From contig CAZLRW010000001.1 of assembly GCA_964561925.1 (NCBI GenBank), positions 62,001 through 126,000 on the forward strand: a stretch of DNA of 64,000 bases, given 5' to 3'. Positions 25,848 through 34,810 of this stretch are shown in pieces (the first letter of the stretch is position 1; each line of letters starts with the position of its first letter). The notes beneath the pieces were generated by a model. It searched no databases, had not been told where the DNA came from, and saw nothing but the letters and a program-made list of their open reading frames with translations. The DNA is from SZUA-430 sp964561925. Its GTDB lineage: Bacteria; Pseudomonadota; Alphaproteobacteria; Micropepsales; Micropepsaceae. The position numbers were made by a program, and so were the translations under genes.

Positions 25848-25938
25848 AGCAGATGTTCCTCTCGCATTCACTTCAACGCGGAGAAAAATCATCACGGGTC
25901 TGAAAACGAGAACAAGTGTGCAACGAGTGGACGCTTAC

Positions 25939-25946
25939 ATCGCAGT
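25939..25946 (+). repeat. Right 8-bp target site duplication of IS66
   Basis: ATCGCAGT, identical to 23149-23156. Removing the element and one copy rejoins the traF-relaxase intergenic region. Confidence 0.95.
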
Positions 25947-26174
25947 TGAGCGCAAATGAGAAAGTGACCCATCGGAGAAAATCGGTAGGGCAAGATAAAA
26001 GCGGTGACACTATGTGTCGTCTAAGCCGTTGTCTGCACATCCAAGTCGATGGTGCCATCGGCGTCGCGATGACACCGAAGTTGCGCCACGAGCCGTTAGG
26101 GCTTGTATCTGCGTCTCGGGCTTGCGCGCAACGGGAGAGCCACCAACTTCTACGGGGCGGCAAGGTGATCTGAT
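25947..26174. other. Leader upstream of the relaxase gene, oriT candidate region
   Basis: No gene is recognised. It holds a small perfect palindrome CGATGG-TG-CCATCG at 26047-26060. In related elements the origin of transfer often lies directly before the relaxase gene, so this leader (joined to 23038-23148 before the IS66 insertion) is a reasonable place to look. No nic consensus was identified. Confidence 0.35.
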
Positions 26175-28154
26175 ATGCGCCAAGACGATGAGTTCGAACC
26201 CAAACTTGGCAAGATCCGGACACGAGATGGGGCGGGTACGCAACGGTACCTGCAAAGGGTTCTGCGCGCCGCTGCGTTCGCGAGCGGCCGGGCGCACGGG
26301 CGCAGCGGCAGCAGGCGGCAGTTCGACCGCAGCCGCATAGGCCGTGGCGCGGGCTCGGGCCGCGTGTTACGCGACCGTCATGCCGGGCTCCGGGCGCGGC
26401 GCGTCGTCATCAAGGCGCGTATCGTTAGGATCGGGGCGAGGGGCCTTAAGGCCGCGAGACTACATCTGCGCTACATCCAGCGCGACGGCGTCACGCGCGA
26501 GGGGACACCGGGCGAACTTTACGACGCAACTCGCGATCGCGCGGACGGCAAGGAGTTCGTCGAACGGGCCGAGGGTGACCGGCATCAGTTCCGATTCATT
26601 GTCGCAGCCGAAGATGGGGTCGAATACGAAGACCTGAAGCCATTCACGCGGCGGCTGATGGCGCGGATGGAGGAAGACCTCGGCACAAAGGTCGATTGGG
26701 TTGCGGTCGATCACTTCAACACCGGCCAACCCCATACCCATGTCGTCGTGCGGGGCAAGGATGACGAAGGGAATGACCTTGTGATCGCCCGCGAATACAT
26801 CTCGCACGGGATGCGCCAGCGTGCGGTCGAGATCGTAACGCTCGACCTCGGCCCGCGAACGGACCTTGAGATCGAACAGCGGCTGACGCTCGAGGTGGGC
26901 CAAGACCGGTTGACCAGCATCGACCGGCAGCTCATCCGCGAGGCGGCGGCGCAGGGTGCGGTCGACCTTGGTGCCGACGCGAGAGATGCGCACGGACGGT
27001 TTCGGCAGGCGCTACGCGCCGGGCGCTTGCAGCATCTGCGGCGGCTCGGCCTTGCGGAAGAGTTGTTGCCTGGGAGATGGAAGCTATCGGCGGATGCAGA
27101 GGCGACCCTGCGACGGATGGGCGAGCGCGACGACATCATCAAGGCGATGCATCGCGCTCTCAAAGAGGCGCGCATCGATCGCGCCCCAGCGGATTGCGTG
27201 ATCTTCGATCCGCGGGGTTCGGCCCAACTTGTCGGCCGCGTCGTCGAGCGCGGGCTGCACGATGCGAACGAACGGCACTACTTGATCGTCGATGGTGTAG
27301 ATGGGCGATCCAATTGGGTCGATATCGGGTCGGGTGAGGCCGTCGATGCTGTGCGGCGGGGTTCGATCGTTTCGGTTGGGCCCCACCAGGTCGAGCTGCG
27401 GCCAGCAGACAGGACGATCGCCGAGATCGCAGCACGAAATAATGGGCGCTACAGCGACGCGCTGCATCGTGCGACCGACCCGTCGGCAAGTAACGAGTTC
27501 GTGGCAGCGCACGTGCGCAGATTGGAGGCGCTGTGGCGCGCCGGTATTGGCGAGCGGAGCGCGGAGGGCGTTTGGACGGTCCCGGCGAACTTTCTGGACG
27601 CCGCACAAGACTTCGAGCAGAAGCGCGCGCGCGAGGCGCCGGTTAAGGTAGAGACTTTGTCGCTGGCGTCGCTTGAAAGGCTGGTGAGCGCCGATGCGGC
27701 GACGTGGCTGGACAGGCAGCTGGTCGGAGGAGAGAAGGCCAACGTTCGCGATGCGGGATTTGGACGCGAAGTGAAGGGCGTGCTCGCACAACGCCAGCAG
27801 TGGTTGTTGGCGCAAGGGCTTGCCGAGGAACGGCCAGATGAAACGGTCTATCGCGCCAACATGCTCGCCATCCTTCGCCGGCGCGAACTGATGCGTGTCG
27901 GGGCGCAATTGTCGGGTGAGTTGCAATTGCCTTACGCCGAGTTCGGCGGGGCGGGGCGGGTGGAGGGCAAGTATGTGAAGCGGCTCGATTTGATCAGCGG
28001 CAGGTTCGCCGTGATCGCGGGGGCGAGGGATTTCACGTTGGTGCCTTGGCGGCCAGCGCTTGATCGTAGTCTCGGAAAGACGGTCAACGGAATTGTGCGC
28101 GGTGGCGCGATCTCTTGGGGTCCCCAGAGACAAAGGAACCCAGGGTCACCTTAA
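26175..28154 (+). CDS. VirD2-like relaxase (DUF3363 type)
   Basis: 659 residues. A basic N-terminal region precedes a relaxase core: candidate catalytic tyrosine in LHLRYIQRDGV (Y100) and the metal-binding histidine motif DHFNTGQPHTHVVVRG (H180, H187, H189). The C-terminal part matches the DUF3363 extension of MOB relaxases in alphaproteobacterial ICEs. The enzyme nicks oriT and pilots the strand through TraG and the Trb channel. The ATG at 26175 has a weak AAGGTGA site. The gene lies between the IS66 insertion and traG, as expected in this transfer module. Confidence 0.85.
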   Translation: MRQDDEFEPKLGKIRTRDGAGTQRYLQRVLRAAAFASGRAHGRSGSRRQFDRSRIGRGAGSGRVLRDRHAGLRARRVVIKARIVRIGARGLKAARLHLRYIQRDGVTREGTPGELYDATRDRADGKEFVERAEGDRHQFRFIVAAEDGVEYEDLKPFTRRLMARMEEDLGTKVDWVAVDHFNTGQPHTHVVVRGKDDEGNDLVIAREYISHGMRQRAVEIVTLDLGPRTDLEIEQRLTLEVGQDRLTSIDRQLIREAAAQGAVDLGADARDAHGRFRQALRAGRLQHLRRLGLAEELLPGRWKLSADAEATLRRMGERDDIIKAMHRALKEARIDRAPADCVIFDPRGSAQLVGRVVERGLHDANERHYLIVDGVDGRSNWVDIGSGEAVDAVRRGSIVSVGPHQVELRPADRTIAEIAARNNGRYSDALHRATDPSASNEFVAAHVRRLEALWRAGIGERSAEGVWTVPANFLDAAQDFEQKRAREAPVKVETLSLASLERLVSADAATWLDRQLVGGEKANVRDAGFGREVKGVLAQRQQWLLAQGLAEERPDETVYRANMLAILRRRELMRVGAQLSGELQLPYAEFGGAGRVEGKYVKRLDLISGRFAVIAGARDFTLVPWRPALDRSLGKTVNGIVRGGAISWGPQRQRNPGSP

Positions 28155-28277
28155 GTTTGCGGCGACTTGTTAAGAGGGCGTTCGCAAACCGGGTCATTGG
28201 CGTAATACCGGAGTCAAGGCTCGTGAGAGTGCGTCGGCGTAGATAAGGGCGATTTTCGAATCTCACTATTCGCGAGA

Positions 28278-28305
28278 TCACTTGCTCCGAACACGGAGTA
28301 AGTGA
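28278..28305 (+). promoter_or_regulatory. 12-bp hairpin hiding the traG ribosome-binding site
   Basis: TCACTTGCTCCG (28278-28289), loop of four bases, CGGAGTAAGTGA (28294-28305): all 12 positions pair, one as G-U. The GGAG at 28295-28298 is the only ribosome-binding site for the traG ATG at 28306 and lies wholly within the stem. Another inverted repeat, GTTTGCG/CGCAAAC, lies earlier in the gap. Confidence 0.6.
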
Positions 28306-30324
28306 ATGACGCCGACACGCCTCCTCGTTGGACAGATCGCCATCGCTTTCGGCATCGTGATTGCGGGCGTCTGGGCATCGACGCAATGGGCGGCGGCGAT
28401 GCTTGGCAACCAACCGCGGCTGGGCGCGCCGTGGTTCGAGGTGTTGTCCACCCCGGTCTACTATCCCTGGCGTCTGTTCGAGTGGTGGTATGCCTACGGC
28501 GCCTATGCACCGCGATTGTTCGATCGCGCCGGCCTGTTGGCGGCCGGTAGTGGGCTTCTCGGGTGCGGCGTCGCTATTGTTGGGTCTCTCTGGCGCGCGC
28601 GGCAGAATCAGTTTGTCACGACGTACGGATCGTCGCGTTGGGCCACAGTGCGTAAGGTTGGAGCGGCACGCCTGTTCGAGCCACAGGGCGTGTTTCTCGG
28701 TTCCCTCAAATCTCGCTACCTGCGCCACGAGGGACCGGAACATGTCATGGCCTTTGCGCCGACGCGGTCGGGCAAGGGCGTCGGCCTTGTCATTCCCTCG
28801 CTGCTGTCATGGCCCGGCAGCGCCATCATTCATGACATCAAAGGCGAGAATTGGCAGATCACCGCCGGCTGGCGCTCTTCGTTTTCGACCTGCCTGCTTT
28901 TTAACCCGACCGACGAACGCTCTGCTCGCTACAACCCGTTGCTCGAAGTTCGCAAAGGGCCGTGCGAAGTGCGCGATGTGCAGAACATCGCCGATATCCT
29001 AGTCGATCCGGAAGGCGCGCTCGAACGTCGCAATCACTGGGAAAAGACCTCGCACGCACTTCTCGTCGGCGTGATCCTCCACGTCCTTTACGCCGAGGAA
29101 GAGAAGACGCTTGCGCGCGTCGCGAGCTTCCTCTCCGACCCGCGCCGTTCTTTCGAGCACACGCTGCGCGCGATGATGGCGACAAACCATTTGGGCACTA
29201 ACGCGAAGCCGCAGGTTCATCCGGTTGTCGCGCAAGCGGCACGCGAGGTACTTAACAAATCCGAGAATGAACGCTCCGGCGTGTTGTCGACCGCCATGAG
29301 TTTCCTGGGTCTCTACCGCGACCCGACGGTTGCGACCGTAACCGCCGCTTGCGATTGGCGCATTGCCGATTTGGTCGACGGCGAACGCCCGGCGTCGCTT
29401 TACCTAGTGGTCCCCCCGTCGGATATCTCGCGAACGAAGCCGCTCGTGCGCCTGGTGTTAAACCAGATCGGCCGCCGCCTCACCGAGAAACTCGAAGGCG
29501 ATCCGGCGAAGCGCCGCCGGCATCAAGTGCTGATGATGCTTGACGAGTTTCCAGCGCTCGGCCGCTTGGACTTCTTCGAGACGGCGCTTGCCTTCATGGC
29601 GGGCTACGGCGTTCGCGCGTATCTGATCGCGCAATCGCTCAATCAGGTGACAAAGGCCTACGGCGAGAACAACGCGATCCTCGACAATTGCCACGTGCGA
29701 ATCGCGTTCTCGTCGAACGACGAGCGCACGGCAAAGCGCATCTCGGACGCATTAGGCACGGCGACCGAACTGCGCGCGCAGCGCAACTACGCTGGCCATC
29801 GCCTCGCGCCGTGGCTTGCTCACGTCATGGTCAGCCGTCAGGAGACGGCGCGGCCGCTCCTCACGCCGGGCGAAGTCATGCAATTGCCTTCGAGCGAAGA
29901 GCTCGTCCTGATCTCGGGCCTGCCGCCCATCCGAGCCAAGAAGCTCCGGTATTTCGAGGACCGGAATTTCACGGACCGCATCCTGCCTGCTCCCAATCCC
30001 GCAACCCTCCATCGTTCCCCAGTGGCGGACGATTGGAGTGGGCAGGTGCGCGTGACCGATCCAAGACTGGCGGCGGCGCTGGTCCACGAACTTGGCGCCG
30101 AGACCGACGAGGACGACGGCGGGCTGCATCGGCATCCGGCGCTTGGAACCGATCGCGTCGTTCAAGCCGTAGAGGAGTCATCCGACGATCTAGCGCAATT
30201 GCTCGATGACGATGTGCAAGCATCGGACGCCGGCAGACCGCTTCGACCGACGTCAGTGCAGCGGGCGCACGCCATGAACACCGATGCCGCACGGCATCAC
30301 GACGATCTCATTCCGAGTTTCTGA
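28306..30324 (+). CDS. traG: TraG/VirD4-type conjugal transfer coupling protein
   Basis: 672 residues and inner-membrane. Two N-terminal membrane segments (IAIAFGIVIAGVWAS; AAGSGLLGCGVAIVGSLW) are followed by a cytosolic ATPase. Walker A is APTRSGKGVG (about 151-160), with VIHDIKGEN-type downstream motif (IIHDIKGENW) and Walker B-like MMLDEFPALGRLDF. The protein links the relaxase-DNA complex to the Trb channel. Translation may be controlled by the hairpin directly before the ATG. It is followed after 5 bases by the copG-like gene. Confidence 0.95.
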   Translation: MTPTRLLVGQIAIAFGIVIAGVWASTQWAAAMLGNQPRLGAPWFEVLSTPVYYPWRLFEWWYAYGAYAPRLFDRAGLLAAGSGLLGCGVAIVGSLWRARQNQFVTTYGSSRWATVRKVGAARLFEPQGVFLGSLKSRYLRHEGPEHVMAFAPTRSGKGVGLVIPSLLSWPGSAIIHDIKGENWQITAGWRSSFSTCLLFNPTDERSARYNPLLEVRKGPCEVRDVQNIADILVDPEGALERRNHWEKTSHALLVGVILHVLYAEEEKTLARVASFLSDPRRSFEHTLRAMMATNHLGTNAKPQVHPVVAQAAREVLNKSENERSGVLSTAMSFLGLYRDPTVATVTAACDWRIADLVDGERPASLYLVVPPSDISRTKPLVRLVLNQIGRRLTEKLEGDPAKRRRHQVLMMLDEFPALGRLDFFETALAFMAGYGVRAYLIAQSLNQVTKAYGENNAILDNCHVRIAFSSNDERTAKRISDALGTATELRAQRNYAGHRLAPWLAHVMVSRQETARPLLTPGEVMQLPSSEELVLISGLPPIRAKKLRYFEDRNFTDRILPAPNPATLHRSPVADDWSGQVRVTDPRLAAALVHELGAETDEDDGGLHRHPALGTDRVVQAVEESSDDLAQLLDDDVQASDAGRPLRPTSVQRAHAMNTDAARHHDDLIPSF

Positions 30325-30329
30325 TTCCC

Positions 30330-30779
30330 ATGAAGCCTCGCCTCAACGTCTATATCGACGACGACCTCAGCGACCGGCTCGACACCCTGGCCGCGAAACC
30401 AGGCTCGTCGAAGTCGGCGATTGTAAGCGACGCGCTCAAGCACTATCTCGCACGCGGCGCCGCGGCCGAGATCGATGCTGCCTTGAAGGCCAGGCTCGAC
30501 AAGGTTGCACGCCATCTGGCGCGGCTTGAGCGCGACCAGCAAGTGGTTCTGGAGACGCTGGCGCTCTTCATCCGCTTCGAGCTCACCGTGACGGCGCCCT
30601 TGCCGGACGGCGATCAACCGGCTGCAAGAGCTCTGGGCACGGAGCGGTTCAACAGTTTCGTCGACCAGGTCGGCCGGCGCATTGCCGGAGGCAAGAGCCT
30701 GACCCGCGACGTCTTGGAGCGCGTCACACCGGATGGCGTGATCGAACGCAACGGCGAACTCCACGAGGCGCGCGAATGA
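30330..30779 (+). CDS. CopG/ribbon-helix-helix regulator
   Basis: 149 residues. The N-terminal ribbon-helix-helix is LNVYIDDDLSDRLDTLAAKPGSSKSAIVSDALKHYL in segments. A helical, coiled-coil-like middle (EIDAALKARLDKVARHLARLERDQQVVLETLALFIRF) and an element-specific tail follow. CopG proteins at this position are conserved between traG and trbB in this ICE family. It probably autoregulates the transfer operon; targets are unknown. It overlaps trbB by 4 bases (ATGA). Confidence 0.9.
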   Translation: MKPRLNVYIDDDLSDRLDTLAAKPGSSKSAIVSDALKHYLARGAAAEIDAALKARLDKVARHLARLERDQQVVLETLALFIRFELTVTAPLPDGDQPAARALGTERFNSFVDQVGRRIAGGKSLTRDVLERVTPDGVIERNGELHEARE

Positions 30780-31774
30780 CATTGTTTCGGGCAAGCGACG
30801 AGAGCCGCGACCGCCGCCGCACAATGCTGCGCACCGCCATGGGACCTGCCATTGCCGCAGCACTCGCCGATCCGGCCGTCGTCGAGATCATGGTCAATCC
30901 CGACGGGTGTCTGCGTGTCGAGCGGCACGGGGAGGGTTGTGTCGCGACCGACGTTAGGCTGTCGCCGGGCGAAGTCGAGCGTATCATTCGTCTGATTGCG
31001 AGCCATGTTCGCGTGGAGGCCGGCGTCGCAAACCCGGTCGTGAGCGCCGAACTCCCCGAGACCGGTGAGCGCTTCGAAGGTCTCCTGCCGCCAGTTTCGA
31101 CGGCGCCGTGTTTTGCGATCCGCAAACCCATCGGCCAGGTGCTGCGGCTCGAAGATTACGTGGCCGATCAGATTCTGACGCCGCTGCATGCTGCCGTCCT
31201 GCGCAAAGGCGTTGCGGACCGGAAGACGATCTTAATCGCGGGCGGCACAGGCTCAGGAAAGACGACACTCGCGAACGCGCTTCTGGCCGAGATGGCGGAT
31301 GCGAACGAGCGCATCGTGCTCATCGAAGACACGCGCGAACTGCAATGCGCGGCCAAGGACACGGTTGCCCTGCGAACGCATCGCGGCAGCGTGACGCTTG
31401 CCGACCTCGTGCGCTCGACGATGCGCCTGCGTCCCGACCGCATCATCGTGGGCGAAGTGCGGGGCGGCGAAGCGCTCGACATGCTCAAAGCCTGGAACAC
31501 CGGTCATCCGGGTGGCATTGCGACCGTGCACGCAAACTCCGCTGCCGCCGCTCTAACGCGACTCGAACTCTTGATCCAGGAGGCCGTCAGCGTCGTGCCC
31601 CGCGCGCTCATCGCCCAGGCGATCGATCTGATCGTCTTCATCACGGGGCGCGGCGGCAACCGGCGCGTCGAGATGATCGCCGTCGTCGAGGGGTTTGCTG
31701 GCGGCGACTACCGGCTCCGCAATATCGACGCCTACGCCACGTTGACGATCGCCCAAGAAGGAACCCCCACATGA
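30776..31774 (+). CDS. trbB: TrbB, VirB11-type conjugation ATPase
   Basis: 332 residues, a cytoplasmic hexameric ATPase of the mating channel. Walker A is GGTGSGKTT (156-164), with LIEDTRELQC (Asp box), the TLADLVRSTMRLRPDRIIVGEVRGGEAL segment (Walker B) and TGHPGGIATVHANS (His box), all in the family order. It overlaps copG upstream and trbC downstream by 4 bases each. Confidence 0.96.
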   Translation: MTLFRASDESRDRRRTMLRTAMGPAIAAALADPAVVEIMVNPDGCLRVERHGEGCVATDVRLSPGEVERIIRLIASHVRVEAGVANPVVSAELPETGERFEGLLPPVSTAPCFAIRKPIGQVLRLEDYVADQILTPLHAAVLRKGVADRKTILIAGGTGSGKTTLANALLAEMADANERIVLIEDTRELQCAAKDTVALRTHRGSVTLADLVRSTMRLRPDRIIVGEVRGGEALDMLKAWNTGHPGGIATVHANSAAAALTRLELLIQEAVSVVPRALIAQAIDLIVFITGRGGNRRVEMIAVVEGFAGGDYRLRNIDAYATLTIAQEGTPT

Positions 31775-32085
31775 AGCTTGCCAACCGCATCTCCCTGCTG
31801 ACCGCCGCGGCCGCCATCGTCATGCTCACGAGTCCAGCGTTCGCGGCCGGTTCGAACATGCCCTGGGAAGCGCCGCTGCAATCGATCTTGGAATCGATCG
31901 AGGGACCGGTCGCGCGCATCGTTGCGGTCATCATCATTATCATCACCGGGCTCTCGCTCGCCTTCGGCGAGACTTCCGGCGGCTTCCGGCGCTTGGTGCA
32001 GATCGTGTTCGGGCTCTCGATCGCCTTCGCCGCCACGAGCTTCTTCCTGACCTTTTTCTCGTTCGGTGGCGGAGCGCTGGTCTGA
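31771..32085 (+). CDS. trbC: TrbC, VirB2-type pilin
   Basis: 104 residues. A signal peptide ends around SPAFA-AGSNMPW. Two hydrophobic segments follow (IVAVIIIIITGLSLAFG and IVFGLSIAFAATSFFLTFFSF), separated by a short polar loop. This is the VirB2/TrbC pilin plan; the traF-encoded peptidase presumably matures it. The start at 31771 overlaps trbB by 4 bases, and the stop shares one base with the trbD start. Confidence 0.93.
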   Translation: MKLANRISLLTAAAAIVMLTSPAFAAGSNMPWEAPLQSILESIEGPVARIVAVIIIIITGLSLAFGETSGGFRRLVQIVFGLSIAFAATSFFLTFFSFGGGALV

Positions 32086-32342
32086 TGGCGATCCCCGGCT
32101 TCGAGGTGCCGCTCCACCGTTCGCTGACCGAGCCGATTCTGATGGCCGGCGCACCGCGTGCGGTCGCCATCCTCAACGGCACCGTTGCGGCGGCACTGGG
32201 GCTTGGCTTGCGCCTTTGGATTGCCGGTATCGCGTTTGGGATCATCGGGCATGCCATCGCGGTCTATGCCGCCAAGCGCGACCCACAGTTCGTCGAAGTT
32301 CTCGGCCGCCACCTCCGGCACAAGGCGCACTTCGCATGCTGA
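32085..32342 (+). CDS. trbD: TrbD, VirB3-type channel protein
   Basis: 85 residues: GFEVPLHRSLTEPILMAGAPR is the VirB3 signature, followed by two adjacent membrane helices (AVAILNGTVAAALGLGL, IAGIAFGIIGHAIAVYAA). It sits between pilin and the VirB4 ATPase as usual. The stop codon overlaps the trbE start region by 7 bases. Confidence 0.94.
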   Translation: MAIPGFEVPLHRSLTEPILMAGAPRAVAILNGTVAAALGLGLRLWIAGIAFGIIGHAIAVYAAKRDPQFVEVLGRHLRHKAHFAC

Positions 32343-34810
32343 ATCTGCGCGAGTATCGACGGACCGGAAAGCTGCTCGCAGATTATCTGCCCTGGGCAGC
32401 GCTGATCGCGCCCGGCATCGTCCTCAACAAGGACGGAAGCTTTCAGCGGACGTTCCGCTTCCGGGGCCCGGACCTTGAAAGTGCGACCGAAGCCGAACTT
32501 GTTGCGACCTGCGCCCGCCTCAACAATGTGTTCCGCCGCTTGGGGTCGGGGTGGGCGCTGTTTGTCGAGGCCGAGCGCTTCCCAGCGCCCGGCTATCCGG
32601 CGGCGACGTTTCCCGATCCACTGTCATGGCTGATCGACGAAGAGCGGCGCGCGCTGTTCGAGCCGGCACTCGATCTGGGTAGCGGCGCCGACCAAGCGCC
32701 GCGGGCCCATCACGAGAGCGCCTATCACCTCACGCTGATGTACCTGCCGCCCGAAGATCGGGTGAACCGGGCGGAGCAGGCGCTGCTGGAGCGACCAACG
32801 CCGGGCCAGAGCCTCGTGGGGCGCGACTACCTCGCGTTCTTCACAGCCGAAAGCACGCGCATCCAAGATTTGCTCTCAGGCCTGATGCCCGAGATGCGCG
32901 CGCTCGACGATGCCGAGACGCTGACCTATTTGCACGCGACCATCTCGACCAAGCGCGATCCGGTCGCCGTCCCTGAGACGCCGATGTATCTCGACGCGGT
33001 CTTGGTCGACGAGTCCCTGCTCGGCGGCCTTGAGCCGATGCTGGGCGACCGGCACCTGCGCCTGCTCGGCATCAAGGGTTTCCCGAACCTCACGCGGCCG
33101 GGATTGTTGGACGAGCTCAACGAACTTCATGTGCCCTATCGCTGGACGACGCGCTTCGTGGCGCTCGACAAGCCTATGGCGGCCCAAGCACTCGGCAAGT
33201 TGCGGCGTCAGTGGTTCGCTAAGCGCAAGTCGATCCTCGCGATCCTGCGCGAAGTTATGTTCAACGAGCCGACATCACTCATCGATTCTGACGCCGATAA
33301 CAAAGCGGAAGACGCAGATGCAGCCCTGCAAGAACTCGGCGGCGACGATGTTGCGTTCGGCTACCTGACGACGACGATTGTGGTTTCCGACACGAATGCT
33401 GTTGGCGCCAACGAGAAGCTCCGCGCGGTCGAGCGTGTCATCAACGGCCGCGGCTTCACGACGATCCGCGAGACCGTGAACGCCGTCGAGGCCTGGCTGG
33501 GCTCGCTCCCCGGGCACGTCTACGCCAACATCCGCCAGCCGCTCGTGCACACACTGAACCTGGCGCATCTCATGCCGCTCTCGGCCGTTTGGGCCGGGCC
33601 GACGCGCAACGAACATATTGACGGGCCGCCGTTGCTTCTCGGGGCGACGCAAGGTTCGACGCCATTCCGGCTTTCGACCCATGTCGGCGATGTCGGCCAT
33701 ATGTTCATCGTCGGTCCGACCGGCGCCGGCAAGTCGGTATTGCTCGCGCTGATGGCGCTGCAGTTCCGCCGTTATCGGGACGCCCAAGTCTATATTTTCG
33801 ACAAGGGGTTTTCGGCCCGCGCCGCTGTGCTTGGGATGGGCGGCGAGCATTTTGCGCTCGGCGCTTCGGGCTCGCTCGCGTTTCAGCCTCTGCGTCGCAT
33901 CGGCGATGCGGCGGTACGCGGTTGGGCAGCCGAGTGGATCCACGGCCTGCTGTTGCACGAGCATGTCGCGGTAACACCGGAGGTCAAGGAGACGATCTGG
34001 TCGGCGCTCACCAATCTCGCTGGTGCGCCGGAATCAGAACGTACCTTGACCGGGCTTTCGGTCCTCCTGCAGTCGAACGCGCTTAAATCGGCACTCGCGC
34101 CTTACACCCTCGAAGGCCCATTCGGGCGTTTGCTCGATGCCGCGGAAGACCATCTCGCCTTGGGCCAAGTCCAATGTTTCGAGATGGAAGAGCTGATGCA
34201 CGCCCAAGCCGCTGTCGGGCCGGTGCTGACCTATCTGTTTCACCGGTTGGAAGAACGTTTCGACGGCAAGCCGACCTTGCTGTTGCTCGATGAAGCCTGG
34301 CTCTTTCTCGACGATCCGTTGTTTGCAGCCCGTATCCGCGAATGGCTGAAGACGCTGCGAAAGAAGAACGTTGCCGTCGTGTTCGCGACGCAGTCGCTGG
34401 CGGACATCGCGGACAGCAAGATCGCTCCCGCCCTGATTGAGAGTTGCCCGCAGCGTATCTTCTTACCGAACGACCGCGCGCTCGAACCGCAGTCGCGGAC
34501 CGCCTACGAACGCTTCGGCTTGAACGAGCGCCAGATCAATCTGGTCGCGGCTGCGATTCCGAAGCGCGAGTACTATCTGCAATCGCGCCGCGGAAACCGG
34601 TTGTTCGAATTGGGTTTGGGTCCGATCGCGCTGGCGCTGTGCGCCACCTCGAACGCCGCCGATCAAGCCCGCATCACCCGCGTCCTCGATGAATTCGGCA
34701 AAGCTCAATTTCCCGATGCCTGGCTCAGAACCAAGGGGCTCGGTTGGGCGGCTGACCTCATGCGCGATTTCTCACCGCTCATCCCTCAATCCCAGGAGGA
34801 TCAATCATGA
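32336..34810 (+). CDS. trbE: TrbE, VirB4-type conjugation ATPase
   Basis: 824 residues with start MLNLREYRRTGKLLADYLPW. An N-terminal CagE/VirB4 domain carries FRGPDLESATEAEL and related strands. The C-terminal ATPase has Walker A GPTGAGKS near residue 460 and Walker B TLLLLDEAWLFLDDPLF, followed by VVFATQSLADI. This is the energising ATPase of the mating channel. The frame is open further upstream through trbD, but only the ATG at 32336 gives a family-like N-terminus. Confidence 0.96.
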   Translation: MLNLREYRRTGKLLADYLPWAALIAPGIVLNKDGSFQRTFRFRGPDLESATEAELVATCARLNNVFRRLGSGWALFVEAERFPAPGYPAATFPDPLSWLIDEERRALFEPALDLGSGADQAPRAHHESAYHLTLMYLPPEDRVNRAEQALLERPTPGQSLVGRDYLAFFTAESTRIQDLLSGLMPEMRALDDAETLTYLHATISTKRDPVAVPETPMYLDAVLVDESLLGGLEPMLGDRHLRLLGIKGFPNLTRPGLLDELNELHVPYRWTTRFVALDKPMAAQALGKLRRQWFAKRKSILAILREVMFNEPTSLIDSDADNKAEDADAALQELGGDDVAFGYLTTTIVVSDTNAVGANEKLRAVERVINGRGFTTIRETVNAVEAWLGSLPGHVYANIRQPLVHTLNLAHLMPLSAVWAGPTRNEHIDGPPLLLGATQGSTPFRLSTHVGDVGHMFIVGPTGAGKSVLLALMALQFRRYRDAQVYIFDKGFSARAAVLGMGGEHFALGASGSLAFQPLRRIGDAAVRGWAAEWIHGLLLHEHVAVTPEVKETIWSALTNLAGAPESERTLTGLSVLLQSNALKSALAPYTLEGPFGRLLDAAEDHLALGQVQCFEMEELMHAQAAVGPVLTYLFHRLEERFDGKPTLLLLDEAWLFLDDPLFAARIREWLKTLRKKNVAVVFATQSLADIADSKIAPALIESCPQRIFLPNDRALEPQSRTAYERFGLNERQINLVAAAIPKREYYLQSRRGNRLFELGLGPIALALCATSNAADQARITRVLDEFGKAQFPDAWLRTKGLGWAADLMRDFSPLIPQSQEDQS

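Larger units (their letters stand above)
23157..25938 (-). mobile_element. Complete IS66-family insertion sequence
   Basis: 2,782 bp bounded by terminal inverted repeats GTAAGCGTCCACTC(A/G)TTGCAC, one mismatch in 21 bases, flanked by identical 8-bp target duplications ATCGCAGT. It carries tnpA, tnpB and tnpC in the usual order on the minus strand, all with intact frames. Insertion fell in the gap between traF and the relaxase gene. Confidence 0.97.

Noticed and set aside
25966..25980. GTGACCC-like sequence right of IS66 as an IS21 end
   Set aside because: Only a short resemblance, no second end and no istAB remnants.
27084..28133. 349-codon minus-strand frame in the relaxase gene
   Set aside because: Antisense to a gene with intact H-x-H relaxase motifs; composition is shadow-like.
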